A DNA stretch of 11,788 nt from contig NZ_JAVXZY010000020.1 of NCBI RefSeq assembly GCF_032337115.1, positions 1-11,788 of the forward strand, in the 5' to 3' direction. This DNA comes from Roseateles_C aquae (GTDB lineage Bacteria; Pseudomonadota; Gammaproteobacteria; Burkholderiales; Burkholderiaceae_C). Numbering within the stretch: position 1 is the stretch's first letter; every line of letters starts with the position of its first letter. A program made the position numbers and the translations under genes. This document shows, piece by piece, positions 1-11,788 of this stretch. The notes below the pieces were generated by a model. The model ran no database searches and had not been told where the DNA came from. It saw only the letters and a program-made list of their open reading frames with translations.

Positions 1-68
1 CTGCCTAGTCGAGTGTTGCGCTGTATCGGTCTCATTCGGCACAGCTCTCCGCGGTGAACCCAAATGCA

Positions 69-101
69 AAAACCCCCGCTTCGTACGAAGTCGGGGGTTT
101 T
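69..101 (-). terminator. Rho-independent terminator of rRNA operon A
   Basis: On the minus strand, about 40 nt past the 5S gene, an A-tract and C-run arm (92-101) pairs with the G-run and T-tract arm (69-78). The inner stem is CTTC/GAAG around a GTAC loop (83-86), with one bulged base at 91. Transcription on the minus strand leaves through TTTTT (68-72). The A/T tracts are nearly symmetrical (four T on the plus side), so it may also stop plus-strand transcription arriving from the left edge. It shares no sequence with the terminator of operon B. Confidence 0.9.
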
Positions 102-140
102 GAACTTGCAGGTCTCACTGTGGGTGAGTACCGAGATATT

Positions 141-256
141 AGCCTGACGATGACCTACTTTCACACGGGAATCCGCACTATCATCGGCGCTGAGTCATTT
201 CACTGTCCTGTTCGGGATGGGAAGGAGTGGGACCAACTCGCTATGGTCATCAGGCT
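141..256 (-). rRNA. rrf: 5S ribosomal RNA (operon A)
   Basis: This is the 5S rRNA of the large ribosomal subunit. The minus strand reads AGCCTGATGACCATAGCGAG at the 5' end and closes with GGTCATCGTCAGGCT, so the two ends pair as the terminal helix I. The conserved interior, including CCCATCCCGAACAGG, is intact. The length of about 116 nt is normal for betaproteobacterial 5S. Flanking bases (TTA before the 5' end, TAAT after the 3' end) slightly extend the helix, as expected for a precursor trimmed by RNases. It is the last gene of the operon, 215 nt after 23S and about 40 nt before the terminator. The mature ends are inferred from pairing and may be off by 1-2 nt. Confidence 0.97.
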
Positions 257-471
257 TAACTGGTTGGCAAGTTGTTGCTTGAGCGAACAACTTACCCAAT
301 TCGTAGAGTCTGCAGTATAGCTTGGCTTACTGCTTGAATCAGCTTTGATTTTGATTGCGTTCAAGTGTTCAAGTGAATGAACAGACTTCTGAAGAACAGC
401 ATAACTTGTTTACCTCAATAAGCTCTGACGCGTTCTGATGATTGCTCATCTGATCGAACTGTCAAAGTTAT
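257..471 (-). other. 23S-5S internal transcribed spacer (operon A)
   Basis: This 215-nt transcribed spacer has no tRNA gene. It holds the 3' arm of the 23S processing stem (459-471 plus the mature end), a tandem 8-nt repeat GTTCAAGT (359-366 and 367-374), and a hairpin with 8-nt arms (269-276 and 286-293) just before the 5S gene. That hairpin may guide release of the 5S precursor. No coding sequence is supported here. Confidence 0.8.

Positions 472-480
<9 letters not shown>
459..480 (-). other. 23S processing stem, 3' arm (operon A)
   Basis: This 22-nt arm is the exact reverse complement of 3347-3368. Together they close a perfect 22-bp stem that brackets 23S, of which the inner part is helix H1 of the mature rRNA. 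Such stems are the classical RNase III entry sites for 23S maturation. Confidence 0.9.
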
Positions 481-3346
<2,866 letters not shown>

Positions 3347-3353
<7 letters not shown>

Positions 3354-3368
3354 CTATAACTTTGACAG
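3347..3368 (-). other. 23S processing stem, 5' arm (operon A)
   Basis: This is the partner arm of 459-480, pairing over all 22 positions without a mismatch across 2.9 kb of 23S. The 15 nt upstream of the mature 5' end lie in the precursor and would be removed with the RNase III product. Confidence 0.9.
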
Positions 3369-3611
3369 CGCTGACTGCACTGTCGTCAAGGACTCGTACA
3401 GACTATCGTTCAGTCCATACGTTTATTGAGTATTCACGCGTTACGCCGTTCTTCATACCTAATTAACTTAACAAATACCTCGCGGCATTCGCTAACTTGC
3501 TTAGCTGAAGTCTATGTTGACGCAATCAAAATGTTGCCGACGGCACGGTGTCCAGCCCCCTTTACGAAGAAACTGAACTTTCCGTCGACAACGCTGATTC
3601 GACTCTACAAA

Positions 3612-3624
3612 TTGTTAAAGAACA
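3612..3624 (-). promoter_or_regulatory. Spacer boxA antitermination site (operon A)
   Basis: The minus strand reads TGTTCTTTAACAA, one base from the enterobacterial boxA TGCTCTTTAACAA. BoxA RNA binds NusB/NusE(S10) and recruits the rRNA antitermination complex. A second boxA after the tRNAs and before 23S is the usual arrangement and would re-arm RNA polymerase before the long 23S gene. Confidence 0.88.
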
Positions 3625-3630
3625 ACAGCC

Positions 3631-3644
3631 GACATTTGAATGTC
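3631..3644 (-). promoter_or_regulatory. Small hairpin just upstream of the spacer boxA (operon A)
   Basis: GACATT and AATGTC flank a TG centre, giving up to 6 bp that ends 6 nt before boxA in the transcript. By position it resembles a boxB-type hairpin. The loop would be only 2 nt, or larger if the inner pairs open, so the role is inferred from location. Confidence 0.45.
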
Positions 3645-3650
3645 TAAGAC

Positions 3651-3689
3651 TGGCAAACCACAGTAGCCTTTAGCCACTGTGGTTTGCCA
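3651..3689 (-). other. 14-bp hairpin 3' of tRNA-Ala (operon A)
   Basis: Arms 3651-3664 and 3676-3689 are perfect reverse complements of 14 nt around an 11-nt loop. It begins 15 nt after the CCA end of tRNA-Ala. No T-tract follows on the minus strand, so it is not a typical terminator. It more likely marks the cleavage that separates the tRNAs from pre-23S, or folds the antitermination region. Confidence 0.75.
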
Positions 3690-3704
3690 ACCCGATGAGT
3701 GTTT

Positions 3705-3780
3705 TGGTGGAGGATGACGGGATCGAACCGACGACCCCCTGCTTGCAAAGCAGGTGCTCTCCCAGCTGAGCTAATCCCCC
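3705..3780 (-). tRNA. alaT: tRNA-Ala (anticodon UGC), operon A
   Basis: This 76-nt tRNA reads GGGGGATTAGCTCAGCTGGG from its 5' end, with the anticodon loop CTTTGCAAG (anticodon TGC; its complement is 3745-3747), T-loop GTTCGATC, and 3' end ATCCTCCACCA with the CCA encoded. The acceptor stem GGGGGAT/ATCCTCC pairs with one G-T wobble. It decodes alanine GCN codons and is processed out of the rRNA precursor. It follows tRNA-Ile after a 19-nt gap. The gene symbol follows the E. coli naming for the spacer alanine tRNA. Confidence 0.97.
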
Positions 3781-3799
3781 GGGACTTTTCTCAAATCCG

Positions 3800-3876
3800 T
3801 GGTGGGTCTGGCTGGATTCGAACCAGCGACCCCCGCCTTATCAAGACGGTGCTCTAACCGACTGAGCTACAGACCC
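3800..3876 (-). tRNA. ileT: tRNA-Ile (anticodon GAU), operon A
   Basis: This 77-nt tRNA reads GGGTCTGTAGCTCAGTCGGT from its 5' end, with the anticodon loop CTTGATAAG (anticodon GAT; its complement is 3840-3842), T-loop GTTCGAATC, and an encoded CCA end at 3800-3802. The acceptor stem GGGTCTG/CAGACCC is perfect. It decodes AUC and AUU. It is the first tRNA after 16S, separated from it by 183 nt. The 16S-Ile-Ala-23S order is the common proteobacterial arrangement. Confidence 0.97.
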
Positions 3877-5583
<1,707 letters not shown>

Positions 5584-5699
5584 GATCTTGATTTACTCAA
5601 CGGAATCGACTTAAACCATTTGCATAGTTCAAATCTAATTTCCGTGAGCGTTTAAAGTCTAAGAGACTTGATACTCGTCACCGAGCATCAAAACTCACC

Positions 5700-5724
5700 T
5701 TCAAACGCCCACGCTTATCGGCTG
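5700..5724 (-). other. 16S processing stem, 5' arm (operon A)
   Basis: This is the partner of 3968-3992. It starts 4 nt after boxA in the transcript, so antitermination site and processing stem are directly adjacent, as in other proteobacterial rRNA leaders. Confidence 0.88.
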
Positions 5725-5728
5725 TGAA

Positions 5729-5741
5729 TTCTTAAAGAACA
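5729..5741 (-). promoter_or_regulatory. Leader boxA antitermination site (operon A)
   Basis: The minus strand reads TGTTCTTTAAGAA, close to the boxA consensus TGCTCTTTAACAA. It lies about 70 nt into the transcript. It differs by one base from the spacer boxA (…AAGAA instead of …AACAA), so the leader and spacer sites within one operon are not identical. Confidence 0.85.
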
Positions 5742-5791
5742 TCCGCTTAACTCAGATCCAGCAGCTCTCGCCACCTGCCTTCGTCTTGCGT

Positions 5792-5809
5792 CGCTGACCG
5801 TTGTCAGCG
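5792..5809 (-). promoter_or_regulatory. Leader 5' hairpin, boxB-like (operon A)
   Basis: CGCTGAC and GTCAGCG pair perfectly (7 bp) around an AACG loop at the very start of the transcript, upstream of boxA. The order hairpin-boxA matches the boxB-boxA arrangement of rRNA leaders. A role in antitermination or 5'-end stability is inferred from position only. Confidence 0.6.
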
Positions 5810-5819
5810 CAGAGGCGAG

Positions 5820-5848
5820 ATTATGATCGAAGTCTTCACTATCGTCAA
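5820..5848 (-). promoter_or_regulatory. Sigma-70 type rRNA promoter (operon A)
   Basis: On the minus strand, -35 TTGACG (5843-5848), a 17-bp spacer and -10 CATAAT (5820-5825). The discriminator just downstream, CTCGCCTC, is G/C rich, a feature of stringently controlled rRNA promoters (ppGpp/DksA), though stringent control is inferred. Upstream of the -35 only a modest A/T run is seen (5852-5872). Only one promoter is evident, unlike the P1/P2 pair of E. coli rrn operons. Confidence 0.82.
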
Positions 5849-5998
5849 CCCTTATTGCAGAAGATTTTCATCTCGCTGCCATCAAGGCTCTCGCTGCACA
5901 CCAGGCCGAACATCTCGATGCTGCGCATCAATCTACCCACCGGCGCCATCTGCAGATGCAAGCGCTGCGCGCAAGGCTTGCATCTGGAGACAGAGATA
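5849..5998. other. Inter-operon spacer
   Basis: This unique 150-bp stretch lies between the terminator of operon B and the promoter of operon A. It contains a large inverted repeat (5953-5986) and a 12-nt palindrome (5947-5958). The minus strand has an open frame of 34 residues from ATG at 5949 to the TGA at 5845-5847, which sits inside the -35 hexamer. It has no Shine-Dalgarno sequence and no family I recognise, so I do not call it a gene. The 77-codon plus-strand frame (5801-6034) crosses the promoter and terminator and is also rejected. Confidence 0.7.
5953..5986. repeat. Inverted repeat in the inter-operon spacer
   Basis: The 11-nt arms CAGATGCAAGC (5953-5963) and GCTTGCATCTG (5976-5986) are perfect reverse complements around a 12-nt centre. 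The left arm overlaps a second palindrome, CATCTGCAGATG (5947-5958), so the same hexamer occurs three times. There is no T-tract on either side, so it is not a standard terminator. It lies about 105 bp upstream of the operon A -35 element and 12 bp past the operon B terminator. It could be a protein-binding site or a backup termination/processing hairpin; nothing in the sequence decides. Confidence 0.7.
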
Positions 5999-6028
5999 AA
6001 AACGCCCGGTCGGTTGACCGGGCGTTTT
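5999..6028 (-). terminator. Rho-independent terminator of rRNA operon B
   Basis: This is a perfect 13-bp stem (5999-6011 with 6016-6028) around a 4-nt loop. In minus-strand RNA it reads AAAACGCCCGGTC, loop, GACCGGGCGTTTT, followed by a further T and then AT (5998-5996). It begins 10 nt after the 5S gene. The A and T tracts make it nearly symmetrical, so it could act in both directions. It should insulate operon A's promoter from read-through of operon B. Confidence 0.93.
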
Positions 6029-6038
6029 CCTTAATATT

Positions 6039-6154
6039 AGCCTGACGATGACCTACTTTCACACGGGAATCCGCACTATCATCGGCGCTGAGTCATTTCA
6101 CTGTCCTGTTCGGGATGGGAAGGAGTGGGACCAACTCGCTATGGTCATCAGGCT
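6039..6154 (-). rRNA. rrf: 5S ribosomal RNA (operon B)
   Basis: This 116-nt 5S gene is identical to the operon A copy. It starts AGCCTGATGACC and ends GGTCATCGTCAGGCT, which pair as helix I. Identity with operon A stops only 5 nt after the 3' end (6034). Operon B's terminator follows within 10 nt, much closer than the 40-nt gap in operon A. Confidence 0.97.
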
Positions 6155-6369
6155 TAACTGGTTGGCAAGTTGTTGCTTGAGCGAACAACTTACCCAATTC
6201 GTAGAGTCTGCAGTATAGCTTGGCTTACTGCTTGAATCAGCTTTGATTTTGATTGCGTTCAAGTGTTCAAGTGAATGAACAGACTTCTGAAGAACAGCAT
6301 AACTTGTTTACCTCAATAAGCTCTGACGCGTTCTGATGATTGCTCATCTGATCGAACTGTCAAAGTTAT
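6155..6369 (-). other. 23S-5S internal transcribed spacer (operon B)
   Basis: The same 215-nt spacer as in operon A: the tandem GTTCAAGT repeat at 6257-6272, the pre-5S hairpin at 6167-6191, and the outer part of the 23S processing arm at the high-coordinate end. Confidence 0.8.

Positions 6370-6378
<9 letters not shown>
6357..6378 (-). other. 23S processing stem, 3' arm (operon B)
   Basis: Perfect 22-nt reverse complement of 9245-9266. Because both operons share it, cross-pairing between arms of different transcripts is possible in principle, but each operon has its own promoter and terminator. Confidence 0.9.
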
Positions 6379-9244
<2,866 letters not shown>

Positions 9245-9251
<7 letters not shown>

Positions 9252-9266
9252 CTATAACTTTGACAG
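9245..9266 (-). other. 23S processing stem, 5' arm (operon B)
   Basis: Partner of 6357-6378, 22 of 22 positions paired. It spans the mature 5' end of 23S. Confidence 0.9.
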
Positions 9267-9509
9267 CGCTGACTGCACTGTCGTCAAGGACTCGTACAGA
9301 CTATCGTTCAGTCCATACGTTTATTGAGTATTCACGCGTTACGCCGTTCTTCATACCTAATTAACTTAACAAATACCTCGCGGCATTCGCTAACTTGCTT
9401 AGCTGAAGTCTATGTTGACGCAATCAAAATGTTGCCGACGGCACGGTGTCCAGCCCCCTTTACGAAGAAACTGAACTTTCCGTCGACAACGCTGATTCGA
9501 CTCTACAAA

Positions 9510-9522
9510 TTGTTAAAGAACA
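9510..9522 (-). promoter_or_regulatory. Spacer boxA antitermination site (operon B)
   Basis: TGTTCTTTAACAA on the minus strand, same as operon A, positioned between the tRNA pair and 23S. Confidence 0.88.
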
Positions 9523-9528
9523 ACAGCC

Positions 9529-9542
9529 GACATTTGAATGTC
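9529..9542 (-). promoter_or_regulatory. Small hairpin just upstream of the spacer boxA (operon B)
   Basis: GACATT/AATGTC arms around a TG centre, ending 6 nt before boxA. Boxes of this kind (boxB) are variable in sequence, so the label rests on position. Confidence 0.45.
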
Positions 9543-9548
9543 TAAGAC

Positions 9549-9587
9549 TGGCAAACCACAGTAGCCTTTAGCCACTGTGGTTTGCCA
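9549..9587 (-). other. 14-bp hairpin 3' of tRNA-Ala (operon B)
   Basis: Perfect 14-nt arms (9549-9562 and 9574-9587) with an 11-nt loop, 15 nt downstream of the tRNA-Ala CCA. No T-tract follows. Confidence 0.75.
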
Positions 9588-9602
9588 ACCCGATGAGTGT
9601 TT

Positions 9603-9678
9603 TGGTGGAGGATGACGGGATCGAACCGACGACCCCCTGCTTGCAAAGCAGGTGCTCTCCCAGCTGAGCTAATCCCCC
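9603..9678 (-). tRNA. alaT: tRNA-Ala (anticodon UGC), operon B
   Basis: This 76-nt tRNA is identical to the operon A copy. The anticodon TGC is complementary to 9643-9645, and the CCA end is encoded at 9603-9605. With two adjacent operons the locus supplies two copies of this tRNA, tied in dosage to rRNA synthesis. Confidence 0.97.
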
Positions 9679-9697
9679 GGGACTTTTCTCAAATCCG

Positions 9698-9774
9698 TGG
9701 TGGGTCTGGCTGGATTCGAACCAGCGACCCCCGCCTTATCAAGACGGTGCTCTAACCGACTGAGCTACAGACCC
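9698..9774 (-). tRNA. ileT: tRNA-Ile (anticodon GAU), operon B
   Basis: This 77-nt tRNA is identical to the operon A copy. The anticodon GAT is complementary to 9738-9740, and the CCA end is encoded at 9698-9700. It sits 19 nt upstream of tRNA-Ala in the transcript and 183 nt after 16S. Confidence 0.97.
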
Positions 9775-11481
<1,707 letters not shown>

Positions 11482-11597
11482 GATCTTGATTTACTCAACG
11501 GAATCGACTTAAACCATTTGCATAGTTCAAATCTAATTTCCGTGAGCGTTTAAAGTCTAAGAGACTTGATACTCGTCACCGAGCATCAAAACTCACC

Positions 11598-11622
11598 TTC
11601 AAACGCCCACGCTTATCGGCTG
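11598..11622 (-). other. 16S processing stem, 5' arm (operon B)
   Basis: Partner of 9866-9890, 4 nt downstream of boxA in the transcript. Confidence 0.88.
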
Positions 11623-11626
11623 TGAA

Positions 11627-11639
11627 TTCTTAAAGAACA
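11627..11639 (-). promoter_or_regulatory. Leader boxA antitermination site (operon B)
   Basis: TGTTCTTTAAGAA on the minus strand, the same leader variant as in operon A and one base different from the spacer boxA. Confidence 0.85.
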
Positions 11640-11689
11640 TCCGCTTAACTCAGATCCAGCAGCTCTCGCCACCTGCCTTCGTCTTGCGT

Positions 11690-11707
11690 CGCTGACCGTT
11701 GTCAGCG
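11690..11707 (-). promoter_or_regulatory. Leader 5' hairpin, boxB-like (operon B)
   Basis: 7-bp CGCTGAC/GTCAGCG stem with an AACG loop at the start of the transcript, same as operon A. Confidence 0.6.
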
Positions 11708-11717
11708 CAGAAGCGGG

Positions 11718-11747
11718 ATTATGACTTGATTTCTTCAATCTCGTCAA
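11718..11747 (-). promoter_or_regulatory. Sigma-70 type rRNA promoter (operon B)
   Basis: On the minus strand, -35 TTGACG (11742-11747), an 18-bp spacer and -10 CATAAT (11718-11723). The hexamers equal those of operon A, but the spacer is 1 bp longer and its sequence is unrelated. The discriminator is CCCGCTTC, again G/C rich. Confidence 0.82.
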
Positions 11748-11772
11748 GCGTTTCGAACATTTTTTGTTTTCA
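11748..11772 (-). promoter_or_regulatory. A/T-rich UP-element candidate upstream of operon B promoter
   Basis: Directly upstream of the -35 the minus strand carries AAAACAAAAAATG (11759-11771), about -48 to -60 from the predicted start. That is where the RNA polymerase alpha C-terminal domain contacts distal UP subsites. The equivalent region of operon A is less A/T rich. Assignment is by composition and position only. Confidence 0.5.
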
Positions 11773-11788
11773 ACGCCATCCGCTTCAT

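Larger units (their letters stand above)
3354..3704 (-). other. tRNA-Ala-23S internal transcribed spacer (operon A)
   Basis: This 351-nt transcribed spacer has no protein gene. In the direction of transcription it holds a 14-bp hairpin (3689 to 3651), a 6-bp hairpin (3644 to 3631), a boxA antitermination site (3624 to 3612), about 240 nt without a feature I recognise, then the 5' arm of the 23S processing stem. The 73-codon plus-strand frame at 3426-3647 runs across boxA and these hairpins, has no ribosome binding site, and is not a gene. Confidence 0.85.
5584..5813 (-). other. rRNA leader (operon A)
   Basis: This untranslated leader of about 230 nt, in transcript order, holds the 5' hairpin (5809 to 5792), a stretch without evident structure, boxA (5741 to 5729), the 16S processing arm (5724 to 5700), and two small hairpins (5690-5669 and 5669-5655) before 16S. 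The transcription start is not exact; it should lie about 6-10 nt past the -10 element, near 5810-5814. The leader is identical in operon B. Confidence 0.8.
9252..9602 (-). other. tRNA-Ala-23S internal transcribed spacer (operon B)
   Basis: The same 351-nt spacer as in operon A. In transcript order: 14-bp hairpin (9587 to 9549), 6-bp hairpin (9542 to 9529), boxA (9522 to 9510), about 240 nt with nothing recognised, and the 23S processing arm. Spacers normally drift faster than the rRNAs, so its identity with operon A is informative. Confidence 0.85.
11482..11711 (-). other. rRNA leader (operon B)
   Basis: This 230-nt leader is identical to that of operon A: 5' hairpin (11690-11707), boxA (11627-11639), 16S processing arm (11598-11622) and small hairpins next to 16S. 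Identity with operon A breaks at 11712, which is close to the predicted transcription start. Confidence 0.8.

Noticed and set aside
1..57. Possible C-terminal end of a plus-strand gene stopping at TGA 55-57
   Set aside because: Eighteen codons are open, but another plus frame and minus frames are open too, and no family is recognisable. Too short to support.
54..320. 88-codon plus-strand frame at the left edge
   Set aside because: It runs through the operon A terminator and the antisense strand of the 5S gene, so it is not a gene.
3651..3689. 14-bp spacer hairpin as a rho-independent terminator after tRNA-Ala
   Set aside because: No T-tract follows on the minus strand, and termination here would cut off 23S and 5S.
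11745..11788. Minus-strand frame of 14 codons from ATG at the right edge to the TGA in the operon B -35
   Set aside because: It consists mainly of the A-rich upstream promoter region, is cut by the window edge and has no supporting signal.

Overview
The window is almost entirely two complete ribosomal RNA operons in tandem, both transcribed on the minus strand and each in the order 16S, tRNA-Ile(GAU), tRNA-Ala(UGC), 23S, 5S. There is no convincing protein-coding gene. The gene order, the 1.52 kb 16S, the 2.88 kb 23S without an obvious insertion, the 116-nt 5S and the 16S text point to a betaproteobacterium of the order Burkholderiales, close to Comamonadaceae or the Leptothrix/Aquabacterium group. 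I cannot fix the genus.

Layout from low to high coordinates (opposite to transcription). 1-135: downstream flank of operon A with its rho-independent terminator (69-101). 141-5583: the mature RNAs of operon A, then its leader (5584-5813) and promoter (5820-5848). 5849-5998: a short inter-operon spacer with a strong inverted repeat. 5999-6028: terminator of operon B. 6039-11481: the mature RNAs of operon B. 11482-11747: its leader and promoter. 11748-11788: A/T-rich sequence upstream of that promoter. Operon B therefore lies upstream of operon A in the direction of transcription, and each has its own promoter and terminator.

Each precursor carries the expected processing and antitermination apparatus. 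There is a leader hairpin and a leader boxA, long inverted repeats that bring the ends of 16S and of 23S together for RNase III cleavage, a second boxA preceded by hairpins in the tRNA-Ala/23S spacer, and two tRNAs with encoded CCA ends.

The main point of interest is the pattern of identity. The two operons look identical at a constant offset of 5898 bp from 3-5 nt past the 5S gene (136/6034) to about the transcription start (5813/11711). Outside that block the promoter spacers, upstream elements and terminators are unrelated, except that the -10 and -35 hexamers are the same. This suggests concerted evolution (gene conversion) of the transcribed unit with separate control regions, rather than a simple recent duplication with its flanks. 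I found no undescribed system; the open frames in the window are antisense or spacer shadows of rRNA.
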